A stretch of 64,000 nt of DNA from Schistosoma haematobium (Eukaryota; Platyhelminthes; Trematoda; Strigeidida; Schistosomatidae), in contig NC_067198.1 in assembly GCF_000699445.3 (NCBI RefSeq), forward strand, positions 34,686,536 to 34,750,535, given 5' to 3'. This document shows positions 50,701 through 60,119 of the stretch, piece after piece (the first letter of the stretch is position 1; each line of letters starts with the position of its first letter). The notes under the pieces were generated by a model that searched no databases, was not told the origin of the DNA, and worked only from the letters and a program-made list of their open reading frames with translations. The position numbers were made by a program, and so were the translations under genes.

Positions 50701-53700
50701 ATCTTGTGATGCACATATTGTTATGCAAGTGAGATTATGACCTATATTTTATTATCATATCCTGAAAAATCTGTCTTTCAAACACATTTTTTCCTCGCAT
50801 TTTTATTACTGTTGTTATCGAGAAACTAGATTTATCTGGTTTACAAAACATTAAACATCTTATAGTAATGAAACACATTTGCGTATTATTTAATTACCCG
50901 GATTACTTGATTAGCCTAGTTATTTTAGTGACTCGAGATCTGACTCCATTTGGATCGTATGATTATCGTTATCGAGTGATTGCTATCGAAATATACATCC
51001 CTGTTATCCTTGTATATATAATAGACTTAAATTGCGTTAGTAAATAACGGAATTAAATAAGTCAAATACGAGAATCAATTTTGAATAAGTATACTTCATA
51101 CAATCGTTGATTCAGACAAACGAAGCGAAATAACGCACGGTGGAGAAGGCGAGTGAGCTAATTCACTTTATGCAAGCATGAATCGATATCTATATTCAGA
51201 CGAAAATAAGTTACATGTATGTGATGAGTAAGGTAAGATATGCACACACATACGATCATATAAAAAACAGTTAGGGTAAAAATGTGGCTTGAAAAGAATG
51301 AATAGATTGATCTGTCCAGAGGCTAGAATAACCTATGTGGGTTTGACATAGCAACCGACACTACATTATCGTTTACAGCTAGAAGCAAATCTCTGATCCT
51401 AATCAAATCGATTTCAAATAGACAGATTTACCATTCAAATTTATAAACATATATAATACAATTAAAAGCGTCATTTTATATACATAATGATCAATTCAGT
51501 TATTGTATGATTGAATTTATTGATAACATAACCAAGAAAATACAAAAACAGAACGATCACAAAAGGACTAGTAATCCTTCACTTTTTATCTTCGTAATAA
51601 CCCTATGTTAATAATAGTTGTGTTAAGTACAATAAAACATTGATAAATAGAATTTAACTAATTGAATACACGCTATTCGATCGTGTTTTAATTAGTTTTT
51701 AGATTCTACAAATTTAATAACTAAAATTCATGTCATCCACTAAGCATATATTATGCGGTTCAACTGTTTCAATTATTAATTTTGAACAAATTGAACGTTG
51801 GTTAGATTGTTATAAATAAATTAATATATTTGTAACATTATCAGAAGGGGTTTGTGGAGATTTTAGAAATTTTCACAGATTGAAATCATGAGTCAGTTGA
51901 AGCTAGACCACCATGAAAAACCTGGAAGCACTGGACGGCCGTTTCATCCTAGTGTGGGACTCCTCAGCAGCGCGCACCCACGATCCCGCACCCCGCGGGG
52001 TTCGAAACCAGGACCTATTGGTCTCGAGCCAAGCACTTAACCAACTAGGCCACTGAGCCAGCATCCAATGGTGTTAATGTCTAACTTCAACCAATCCACG
52101 GAGTTGCGACACCGTATACCATTGAATCTCGCGGGGTGCGGGATCGTGGATGAGCACTGCTAAGGAGTCCCATACTTATCTTAGTTAAAAAATCATTTCG
52201 AGTAGTTTCAGTCTCATGATTTCAATCTGTGAAATTTTCTAAAATCTCCACAAACCCCTTCTGATAATAATCATCTGCTCACTAGTGACTGACTTCAAGA
52301 GATACTCCTGGAGTTCTAGTGGGAAGCCGTTACCAGTGGAGTTCAACCAGGTCTGTTGTGAGATATCAGCTCACTGAAGACAATCGTATACGGTGGCGCA
52401 ACTTTGTGGATTGGTTGAAGTTAGGCATTAACACTGTTGGATGCCGGCTCAGTGGTCTAATTGTTAAGTGCTCGCACGCGAAGCCAGTAGGTCCTGGGTC
52501 TGAATCCCACGGGGTGCGGGACCGTGGTCGCGCACTGCTGAGGAGTCCCATACTAGGGCGAAACGGCCGTCCAGTGCTTCCAGATTTTCCATGGTGGTCT
52601 AGCTTCAACTGACTCATGATTTCAATCTGTGGATATTTGTAATATCCCAATTAGTAGAGAAATTATTCTTATTGTTCCGTTGTACTATTTATTCTCTGAA
52701 GAAGCGGCTTACACTAAGTCACGAAACGTCAGAAAATCTAATTTTTCTACTTATTGGGATATTTCAAATATATTATTTATTTATGTTTCAATTAATGCTA
52801 TGTAATTTTAAGCTTAAAATTATTGTTATTCTGTATAATTTTATTTTTCATATTACTCAAACTATCAATTCTTTCTATCATTAACAGAAATTATGTCCAG
52901 TACAACTGATATGTTAAAAATGAAGGGACTTGATTATTGTGAAGATATTTTGAAAACCCAGTTTCCTGTCACATCATTAGTTCTGCATAAAACACCTTCA
53001 ATAAAATATTCTTTAAAAGATCTATCCAATATACCAGTATCTATACCACCTACTTTTCTGTCATGTAAGTTTCGTTGACTTTTCCTATATATGCTATGTT
53101 TTTTTCTCTATGGGTTGGACATTATCCACTCAGTTTGGTAAAATAGCATTCTGTTAGTAAAAGTAGGGTATGTGCAATCAGACATCTTGAATAAAATATT
53201 TTGTAAGTGGTCTGTGTGGAAAATACTGAGGTGTATTTCATTTCTCATTTGTACTCTCTTATCGACACATAGATTTACTGTAAATAACGGCCAATCAATA
53301 AATTTGAATCAGTTTTTTATCAGAGCAACAAACGACTTGTAATTAAATAACCCAGAAGATGAATGAAAACTTGTATTCTTTTCTTGATATCACTAGTTAG
53401 GCGAGTTTGCTACAAATAGTTCTAATTTAAATCACTTGTTAGAATTAGCGAAGAACATTCATGTATTGACACTTCAATGAATACTTACCACTATTGCACA
53501 TAGGATACAAGTGAAAAGGTTTGTTTTTTTGTACAAAAGGATCGTACTGGATTACACATAATAAAACAAAAATGCAAATACATATCTAATATAATTTTTA
53601 TAATATGACGCCATAATAACACTTCTCTTCCAATAGTAAGTAAGAATAAACGCTCAAAATGAATATAGAAATTCTCACCTTATGAAACTGTTTTTTCCTC

Positions 53701-56054
53701 TCCATCTCTTGGTTTCCGGGGAAATGGTCACTATTTATCTCTTGAATAGATTTTGGCGACATAATAATTAACTTCTAAAGCGGTAATGTATAAATCTGCT
53801 TGTTTCTATTTTAAACGTGTATGTAAGAATTTTCTTTCTAACATATTATATTAACTTCTACTTTTTTCTATACATCAGTAGACTTTTCGTTTTTGTAATC
53901 TTACATACCTTTTAGCCTACAAGAATTTTTAGTTTAAACATACACAATACTAATATTTGATTTCTGATAGAGTCTTGTTTTCTGTGTTGAGTGGTTTGGT
54001 TATGAAGCTTTCAATTTCCTTTTGGATAACGGAGACATAAATTTTGTGGTCAACCGGATTTCCCCACTTAAGACTGATACGTAGTCCTGTTGACCTCGAT
54101 CATGATTTGTTGATATTGACCCTTGTCTAGTCATTACTTGCATATTTATTTTGATTATCAGTTTTTAACTTTACGGTTGTCCATGTTTTTCTGATTTCGG
54201 CCATTTATGAGAGTCATAAACAGTTATAAAGTCAAGAACCAGGTCAAAAGGAATGACAATCTAAACAAATTTACGAGCGATTGCAGGGCAAGGGTCATCA
54301 TCAGTCAGTCGAGGCCGAGGTCAACAGGACATGTCAGTCTTGTGTGAATGAATGCAGATAGCTCATTTCTGTCTGAAATTTGTGGTCATTATGTTGTTCA
54401 GAAGGACAGTGGAAGGTGCTCGATTAAACCATTGAGCTCAAAGATTAAGGCCACCAGATTTATCTACTTAGACTACAAATCCTCCCTACTATCTCAAAAA
54501 TTCTGTTTGTATGTAGTCGCTAGTGAACGCAAATTACTATTTTTGTTTCAATGTACTGTGTAAATAATGTTGTAAAGTGTCTTTCTACACATTTTTATGC
54601 TGTAAATGTTCTGATTTAGAGAAAAACGAATCAAAACAAGAAAATTGAGATAAATTATTATTATTGGTGAATTTTGATTCCTATTTTGTATGTCTATAAG
54701 CTTCATTTATTTTGTTGGCTTTTTTCTTCTTCCATTAAATATACATTAGTCTCTTCTACTATGGAATTAAAAGAATCTCACTTGTGTACTCCAACAAATA
54801 GCAGCTTCAATCTAATTGGTAAGTTGTACCATTTTTAATGACTAGTGTGATTAACTCTTAATGTGTAACTAATCATACAATTTTCTGCCTACAACAAAAT
54901 TAAAAATACAAGTTTTTTCTTGGATGAAATAGTTAACACAGAAACTAAGTGCATAAAATAAGTCAGTATCTGTATAATTAGTTTAGAATCATTCGAAAAT
55001 TTCAACTATTAGATCGTGGGTTCGTGTTAGGATGTGCAGAAAAATATACCAATAATTATCATGTTAAGTCTAATGGTGGCCTTGGACTTTAAGTGTACGC
55101 TCCCTATTGGTCGATATTTACTTCACTTGTTAAATATTGTACAAATGTTGTTTTCTATTTTATGGTACGATGTGGTCTGGTTGATTGGTATATAAATAGA
55201 GTATGTCTGAAATGTAATGATTCATATCTCAGAGGCTAAGACTTGCGTTCTGGACTCAACTGCCTGGGACCAATCAGAACTCTAGGTCGTTCATTACGTG
55301 TTTGACGTGTTATTGATCCGGTCGATAAATACGCTGCTCCATCTAAACTGCAGTCACACACACGTTACAACAGTTCGAACCTGTTCCGCTTATCAGATTT
55401 TGTATGTTAACCGTCCATAAGATGTTAGATTCACTTAAATAGCTCAATGGAATCCGATTAAAGTAGAACAAGTGTTGGCTCTTCAGAATATTTATACATA
55501 AATAATGAATGATCCTATAGTATATAATAATTAGCCTCGATTAAAATTTACATTAAAAGTAATAAACTCAGTAACAGCACCAGTGCAAGAATGATTAGTG
55601 TGATATGACAGAATGGATAAAGAGAACGCATCAACAAATAAGTTAACAGTTATTTTATGATGGATCAATGAAATACAAAAGTGAGTTTATTCAATATAAA
55701 ATCTACTACTCATGTGTAGTGCATTTTATAGTGAATCTCACAAATGATGCTTAGTTCTTCAGTTAAATCAATCAGCGCTGATTTCATCTCAGAGAAGACG
55801 TATGTCATAATAAATGAAGGTACTGCTGAAACAAATTCTTCTGTTATCATTTATACTTTGTTGATAAAAAGGATTGTACAAATGTAACAGGTAACTGTGT
55901 ATTTATATCTTCCCTATAATATTCAAACGAATCAGTTCGTTATAGACAAATTAGTCTTTGACTTATTTTTTTGAGTAACTATTATTGTTATTTCCTTTAA
56001 CTAGATGATAATCTGGAATTTGTCAATGATCTGCTTCCATCGTCTCCAAACTGA
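36422..56054 (+). CDS. HAUS6: HAUS augmin-like complex subunit 6 (16 exons)
   Basis: Augmin binds spindle microtubules and recruits gamma-tubulin; HAUS6 is the subunit that contacts the gamma-tubulin adaptor. I built 16 exons whose phases all join without a stop: 36422-36699, 36734-36829, 36862-36937, 36967-37211, 37324-37384, 37821-37840, 38159-38269, 40238-40328, 43221-43400, 45512-45552, 46280-46552, 47672-47895, 49679-49933, 52888-53064, 54750-54818, 56005-56054. The product is about 748 residues (human about 955). The N-terminal domain matches the HAUS6 family: HILHFLFRTL, then GPKSDVGFKN..YRWLRILSAE, then FPKVISNFFATWG. The middle is coiled coil and the last third is polar and disordered. 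The start is uncertain: exon 1 may hide further tiny introns or begin upstream. Identity rests on recalled family patterns, not a search. Confidence 0.78.
37821..37840 (+). CDS. HAUS6: HAUS6 exon 6, a 20-nt exon
   Basis: A 20-base exon between a pyrimidine-rich acceptor (CTACACTTCACTCCAG) and a GTAAAA donor. It adds six codons (Gln-Asn-Gln-Lys-Asp-Asp) and two bases of a leucine codon. Without it, exon 5 (phase 0) cannot join exon 7, which needs two leading bases; with it the frame is continuous and the coiled coil carries on as DDLELQKGSEALDVEVQHAS. The support is therefore phase logic plus splice sites. A transcript would settle it. Confidence 0.6.
38159..47895 (+). CDS. HAUS6: HAUS6 coiled-coil region, exons 7-12
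   Basis: Exons 38159-38269, 40238-40328, 43221-43400, 45512-45552, 46280-46552 and 47672-47895. The encoded segment is rich in Glu, Lys, Gln and Leu, as expected for the augmin coiled coil. Landmarks shared in pattern with animal HAUS6 are IDGKLNFHSFLRHSMMLLQM (family: GKLN followed by a leucine-rich helix) and MRNTIDKLQLE...DEWLRESQ (family: a helix ending in an E-W-x-K/R motif). The exon 8 donor is AAA|GTAATC, weaker than the others. Introns of 0.7-2.9 kb separate the exons and hold LINE, SINE and hammerhead insertions. Confidence 0.7.
38630..38830 (+). repeat. Second tRNA-like SINE family, copy 1 (HAUS6 intron 7)
   Basis: AGTGGTGGCTTAGAGATTAA resembles an A box and TGACTGATTCAAACTGC a decayed B box. 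The distal part (CATAAATTTGTGCTCGGTAA) resembles 43744-43920. Low similarity, tentative. Confidence 0.35.
39499..39833 (-). other. Unassigned open frame antisense in HAUS6 intron 7
   Basis: About 111 open codons on the minus strand between stops, reading for example CRGTVFTVEINENLN and FKMAVDQTVVITVTRYTQKS. Composition looks more protein-like than most chance frames here, with alternating hydrophobic residues as in beta strands, but there is no good acceptor before it, no clear ATG near its start, and I recognise no family. It could be an exon of an unseen gene, a decayed retroelement, or chance. Confidence 0.2.
41410..41600 (-). repeat. Very degenerate hammerhead SINE, family 1
   Basis: GCACTGGATATCTATTTCAT and, later, TTAACCTTAAGACTCCTGAG keep the order of family 1 (ribozyme 3' half, then tRNA-like head on the minus strand), but with many changes. 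An old copy in HAUS6 intron 8. Confidence 0.5.
41705..41734 (+). repeat. (TA)n microsatellite
   Basis: About 30 bases of TA repeat in HAUS6 intron 8. Confidence 0.9.
42255..42895 (-). mobile_element. Non-LTR retrotransposon 3' end in HAUS6 intron 8
   Basis: Reading the minus strand from about 42890 gives DIQWQHHASNAEVRHRVFG, then KHRLR, an in-frame stop, RHVLRMLSQRIPRRALF and GTGWKKRRGGRR, a pattern typical of schistosome LINE reverse transcriptase C-termini. One stop (TGA where TGG is expected) and probable frameshifts after this make it dead. The element ends in the 3' UTR motif GTGTGGCGCATAAATATTTG and an AAATAAATAA tail near 42255. It lies antisense in a HAUS6 intron. Confidence 0.75.
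43744..43920 (+). repeat. Second tRNA-like SINE family, copy 2 (HAUS6 intron 9)
   Basis: CACAGGTTCACGTCCTACTC looks like a B box with flanks, and CACAAATTTGTATCTGGAC matches the distal end of the copy at 38630. Confidence 0.35.
44488..44572 (+). mobile_element. LINE 3' terminus fragment in HAUS6 intron 9
   Basis: TGTGGCGCATATTTGTTTGG followed by TTGTACCACTGTTTATTT and AAATAAATAAATA: the same 3' end as the element at 42255-42895, here in the opposite orientation and only about 85 bases long. Confidence 0.7.
44840..45245 (-). repeat. Sm-alpha-like hammerhead repeat, family 2, with inverted tail
   Basis: On the minus strand, TGGGATGCAAGGACATGCAG, a ribozyme-like block (44894-44939) and CTGGATTCCACTGCTAGCC. 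Stem II (GTCC/GGAC), GAAA and the GTC triplet are kept, but the core reads TCGATGA instead of CTGATGA. The family tail occurs twice in opposite orientations at 45098-45145 and 45185-45240. Confidence 0.6.
46685..46830 (+). repeat. Sm-alpha-like hammerhead repeat, family 2 (HAUS6 intron 11)
   Basis: GCAGCTGACGAGTTCCGAAT with a fully paired stem II (GTTCC/GGAAC), but the following GAAA is GGAAC, which changes a required core A. It starts about 130 bases after HAUS6 exon 11. Confidence 0.6.
48100..48640. other. GC-richer stretch in HAUS6 intron 12, probable old retroelement
   Basis: Markedly less AT-rich than its surroundings, with short frames (a 61-codon one at 48280-48465) and no motif I can name. 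It is probably a decayed non-LTR element 5' region; this is inference from composition. Confidence 0.3.
48850..49275 (-). mobile_element. Hammerhead SINE, family 1, full unit (HAUS6 intron 12)
   Basis: Tail TTGAGATCATGAGT at both ends (48858 and 49258) about 400 bases apart, tRNA-like head and ribozyme between. The ribozyme (48906-48953) has CTGAGAA for CTGANGA and GAAC for GAAA, so it should be inactive. Confidence 0.8.
49679..56054 (+). CDS. HAUS6: HAUS6 C-terminal tail, exons 13-16
   Basis: Exons 49679-49933, 52888-53064, 54750-54818 and 56005-56054, all phase 1 junctions. They encode a Ser/Thr/Pro/Asn-rich tail ending NDLLPSSPN-TGA. Human HAUS6 also has a long unstructured phosphorylated tail, poorly conserved in sequence, so homology cannot be shown here; the exons are linked by phase, strong donors (GTAAGT, GTAAGT, GTAAG) and open frames. 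The intron before exon 14 (2954 nt) contains the inverted hammerhead-SINE pair at 51838-52644. Confidence 0.65.
50938..51365 (-). repeat. Dispersed LTR-like repeat, copy 2, in HAUS6 intron 13
   Basis: Minus-strand copy of the repeat at 28332-28755 (TGTAGTGTCGGTTGCTATG at its 5' end). Similarity fades in places but covers the whole length. Confidence 0.6.
51838..52116 (-). mobile_element. Hammerhead SINE, family 1 subtype b, left arm of inverted pair
   Basis: Minus-strand unit with a subtype-specific tail (CACAGATTGAAATCATGAG) and a GC-rich box after the B box (GGGTGCGGGATCG). It contains an intact hammerhead (51928-51975). It meets a plus-strand copy at 52117. Confidence 0.82.
51928..51975 (-). 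ncRNA. Hammerhead ribozyme motif, all core bases kept
   Basis: Minus strand: stem I GCGCTG/CAGTGC (one G-U), core CTGAGGA, stem II GTCC/GGAT (closing G-U), GAAA, stem III ACGG/CCGT, triplet GTC. Fits a working hammerhead. Confidence 0.65.
52117..52632 (+). mobile_element. Hammerhead SINE, family 1 subtype b, right arm (1.2 tandem units)
   Basis: Begins in the tRNA-like head (AATCTCGCGGGGTGCGGGAT), with a first, broken ribozyme (CTAAGGA), then tail, linker, a second complete tRNA-like head (GCCGGCTCAGTGGTCTAATT), an intact ribozyme (52532-52577) and tail. It is antiparallel to 51838-52116 and so forms a long foldback. The small element at 52633 is joined directly to its end. Confidence 0.82.
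52532..52577 (+). ncRNA. Hammerhead ribozyme motif, all core bases kept
   Basis: Stem I GCACTG/CAGTGC perfect, core CTGAGGA, stem II GTCC/GGGC (one U-G), GAAA, stem III ACGG/CCGT, triplet GTC with cleavage expected after 52571. It is on the sense strand of HAUS6 intron 13. Confidence 0.7.
52633..52771 (+). mobile_element. Small element with 33-bp terminal inverted repeats (MITE-like)
   Basis: Left end ATATTTGTAATATCCCAATT... and the reverse complement of the right end ATATTTGAAATATCCCAATA... match at 30 of 33 positions. The 139-bp interior has no coding capacity. Related ends occur at 17880-17950 and 27723-27810. No clear target duplication. Confidence 0.6.
55025..55372 (+). repeat. Solo LTR, second copy, with 5-bp target duplication
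   Basis: A 348-bp relative of the LTR at 7621-7991: same TGTTA...TACAACA ends and TATA region, bracketed by GTTCG at 55020-55024 and 55373-55377. It is shorter by small deletions around the middle (GGGACCAATCAG). It lies in the last intron of HAUS6, sense orientation. Confidence 0.85.
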
Positions 56055-56595
56055 CGACAGTGATGATTCTCTCATTTCCATATGCTGTAGTTATTCACTT
56101 TATTTGCCTGTTAATGTATAATTTTCTTCCATATAAATGGTGATAATGACTGTTAAGAAGTAAATATTATCATGATACACTATTTTCTGTATGTACTACA
56201 TGTGAAATTAAAAGTGAATGATGTCTACTACCAGAATACTTTGTATTTAACAGAAGTATCAGTTAACAATAATATCCTCTCAAACTTTAATGTTACAAAA
56301 TTTGCGAAATCTTATTTGTAAATTATGAGTTTTTTGTAACATTCAGTTTTATCTCATTTAATCGAAAATTTTATGTCTATTTTCCATAACTTTAGAGTTA
56401 AGTATACCAATTAATTACAACTGATATGGTCCACCTAGCGTAGTTTAGGTACAGGAAGCTACGTAAGATCTTTTATTTACGTCGCAAATGAATCAAACTA
56501 TCTGATTTTAACATTGTCATTATTATATTTTACGCTAAATAATACTGTCAAATCCAGGCAACCTGAGTTTGCAAAGTACTATACCCATGTTAATT

Positions 56596-56848
56596 GTTTA
56601 GAGCTAATAAATTGATGCTTCTGGAGAATTTTATTCAGTGTGAGACTTCTCTATTCTTAGACTTATGCATGAAGTTGCAACTCATTGTTTATATCATTCA
56701 AATCTTAATGTGGGTCGATCCTCTTGAGATAGAGGCATGTAAAACATTGGTTAGCCCTATTGAAAATATAAAAACTTCAGGTAGGATCAGGTTGCATGAC
56801 CTCATGTTTTTTTCAAACCAACTTCAGGCTTATGAGGTTGCCTGGTAA
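56596..56848 (+). other. Unassigned open frame downstream of HAUS6
   Basis: After a possible acceptor (TTAATTGTTTAG) comes an open frame reading LLENFIQCETSLFLDLCMKL, ILMWVDPLEIEACKTLVSPI and LHDLMFFSNQLQAYEVAW, then TAA. A donor-like TCAG|GTAGGA lies inside. It has a plausible helical protein look but no start codon context, no partner exon and no family I recognise. It lies 540 bases past the HAUS6 stop. Confidence 0.22.
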
Positions 56849-57324
56849 TACCATCCTTTTTCCTTGTTTTGCTTTGTTTGGTTTTTCCAAGAATGTCTGA
56901 AATAAATACATATTTGCGATGTAAATCTTTTACCTTTCTACATTTAATATATGATGTCATTGTGTTGTAATATACAGGCCAATCAAGTCATAATCAATGA
57001 GAATATAAATGGTTTGTGCTGTTGGTCTTCTATAGATTTACATAGTCGTGTATCTTTATTTGTTATTAGTGTTGATCTGTCCAAAAGCTAGTTAGGCATA
57101 AATCTGTGAGACCGTTAGTACATATATAAGGCTTCAATACTGGCACTTCTGTTTTTCATGTTTCTCGAATTGAGTTCCCAGTGGGTTTTTTCTTAATCAT
57201 TACGTTTTTCATAAGATTAACCACATTGCGTCACAAAACAAAGTAGGTATAACTGTAGTCTAACAGTTTATTTGGATATTCAATGTTTACCATTTACGAT
57301 TAACTGATCAATATTAGAGCAGTC

Positions 57325-57575
57325 CATAGGCGCTGGACAGCCGTCTCGCCCTTGTATGGAAGATGGTTGCACAATATCGTAGATTTATTGAAGTTGGACA
57401 CGAACACCGTTAGATGCCGGCTTATTAGTCCAGTGGTTAAGAGTTCGAGTGCGAGACCACAAGGTCTTAGTCCAGTTTCCGCGTACTGAATCGTGGGTGT
57501 GCCTAGCGGAGTCCTATACTAGAACGAAATATCCGTCCACTCCTTCCCGGTTTTCAATGGTAGCCTATCATTTTA
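57325..57575 (+). mobile_element. Degenerate hammerhead SINE, family 1
   Basis: Linker, tRNA-like head (GCCGGCTTATTAGTCCAGTG) and a ruined ribozyme (CTAGCGGA core) followed by TTTTCAATGGTAGCC. It starts with a short minus-strand ribozyme piece (GCTGGACAGCCGTCTCGCCC). Confidence 0.65.
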
Positions 57576-60119
57576 ATCAAAATCGACAATCCTCACAGAC
57601 CTATACTGAAAACACTCATTTATTATGCTTGTCAAATGAGAAGTATTTGTTGATCAGTAACTACTGGTTTACACAAGGAAATCATGTTTTAAACTCCAAT
57701 AGTATGTCATTTAAAAAACGTATAAATCAGGTAAAAGTCCACAAGTTGAAGTATATATATAATTGATCTGATAATAATGTATAAGATGAGCGCATGGTAA
57801 ACACCTTCAGTAGTCACATGTTGAATATGCTTGTAAAACTTAAGTTTAGAAATTAGCATCGATTTGAACTACTTATGTTTCCTTTTCTTATCAACTTAAT
57901 GGATGTTCGATAACCATGACATTGCTCATACTATTTATAAATCCAGATATTTTCTTCTTTACTTTGTCGGTTTAAGTAAACTAGTTTGCTCACGCTAAAT
58001 TACTAGGTTTTTATAATCAAATTTCCATCTTAACGTAACTTCTACTGTTGCAAAAAAGACTTTTTGTACATGAAAATCATGTGTAACATTCTTTTAATAC
58101 TTATTACTTCTGAAATTAATTTGTAAACTATCGATATTCAGAATCTTTTTAATGTTCACTTCGATATACATCGGAAAACAAGGACGTAATATGGAACTTA
58201 GTGGGTAAAGTATTCATATTTTCAAAACACTATCAACCCCCACCAAGCTAGATGTGTTTAACTATATACCTTGTAACTACCGATTATAGCGTTTTACGTG
58301 CACACATCTGTAACACTTACATAATTGACGGTTGTACGCTTACTGTGATATCCGCATTACTATACTTCTCATATAAATAATTCTTTTGATAAGCGCCTTC
58401 AGTGTACAAACAGTAAACGTTCTGTTAGCTTTAAATCTTACATATATGACCATAGTTTGCTTGATAATGATGAATATTATAATCATTCATGTCCGGCTCC
58501 TGTAGGAATAGAATAACCAAAAGAAATGTCAATGTAACCAACAACGAGGAAAATCTGAATTGTTGTCACAGTGGAGTAGACACATGATTGAAATTGTTTA
58601 GTAATTCAAAAAGCAACCATTAAGTATACTTAGTGATGCTGATAATAGTATTATTAATCACTCAAGTGAACTTGAGAATAAACCAAAATGCGTATATGGG
58701 TTGGAAAGGTTTTCAAAATTTTCATATGATCAAATACTAATGGTGTCATGATCAAAATAGGCGTGAAAGTATGGAAAAACTGTACAAATAATGTGTTAAT
58801 TAAAGATGTAACCAAGAATGTAGGAGCGAAATAAACGGAACAAGGTCACAAATTGGACTTGTGTTAATTACAAACAATTGTAGCGAGTATGTTAAGTTGA
58901 TTGTAAATGATCGGTCGAGAGGTGGAGTTTAGAGCGGCTTAGTGATAACCTGAAGTGCTAAGCAGTTCAGGGCCTCATCGCATATATATTTTTAAGGATT
59001 CAACTGTTATCGGTTTGTTCTAATTGACGAAGTCCGCTCCCAGCAATTAACACGTAACTTATATTAAGTATTCTTATCATCATGGCTCGTCAATTTGGAT
59101 ATACAAATGTAGATTCTGATGAGGAATTATTAGAAATAATATTCTTCGTTCCTAAATCTGTGTTCTAATAAATACTTGTAGTATTTTGTATTGATGCTCC
59201 ATACTATTCTACGGTATTTAACTAATTGTTCAAAATTTGAGACTTTCGATAAGAAACTAAAACATATACATGAAACATAAATCAAAAATTAACTATAACT
59301 TAAAGCAGCCTAAATAGTGAATCAATGATACTATGTATTCTAAGTACCTGAACAGTAGAGAAAGCTAAATTTATTGTATCAATTATTCTAATACTAAATA
59401 AACCCGTTCAAATTATCATATTTTTTTATGTGGACAGCATTTCAACCTCAACCTTATAGGATGATAACAGATATAGTTGTAAATATTGATGACATCATTA
59501 GGAATCTATATCACTGAACGTATTTAGCAGATATCCCCTTGGAGATAGTTAAATTTATTTCCATTGACTTATACATTCATTACGTAATAGTAGACAGATT
59601 GGTAGATTTACAGGACACAGATTAATAGTTTTGTTACACCACAAATAACCACCAACTTTAATATTCAATATCAATTTAGGAGGCCGCATAAACGTATTTT
59701 TCGGAGATTTTCAGTATTGTGATGTGTTCCAATGACACATTTAAGACATTTTAACCAATATTATTGCAGTTACAAACAAGGATTAAGCAAAATTCAAGAA
59801 ACAATATTCGTAATGAATGGAAAGTTTCGAATGTGAGTACCCGATTGCAACCTATATTCGTTAAGCAATATTACAGTAATTAAGAAGAGGATGGAAGATT
59901 CAGAGTAGCAGTCGCATTAGTTACTAAACTTATATACTAACACTGGAAAACATGAACTAACTGTTTAGAGTTTGGAAGATAATCTTAATCGGTGGTTGAA
60001 TAGATTATGACATTAAAGAGGTATTACATACTGTGTTACAAACTGAAAGCAGACACTTCGTATAAATTATATTGCTTTTTTACATTATAGACAATAAACA
60101 TAGTAACTGAATATCTTTC
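57576..60119. other. Intergenic between HAUS6 and POP1
   Basis: The two genes converge across this space. Apart from the short frame at 59082 nothing is recognisable. Confidence 0.45.
59082..59168 (+). other. Short open frame MARQFGYTNVDSDEELLEII
   Basis: ATG with 28 codons and a stop, preceded by a GC-richer stretch (58900-59060) unlike its surroundings. It may be the start of a retroelement ORF or a first exon; neither can be shown. Confidence 0.15.

Noticed and set aside
52432..52520. tRNA gene
   Set aside because: A- and B-box-like sequences belong to the SINE head. The cloverleaf is not complete and the same sequence recurs in every copy.
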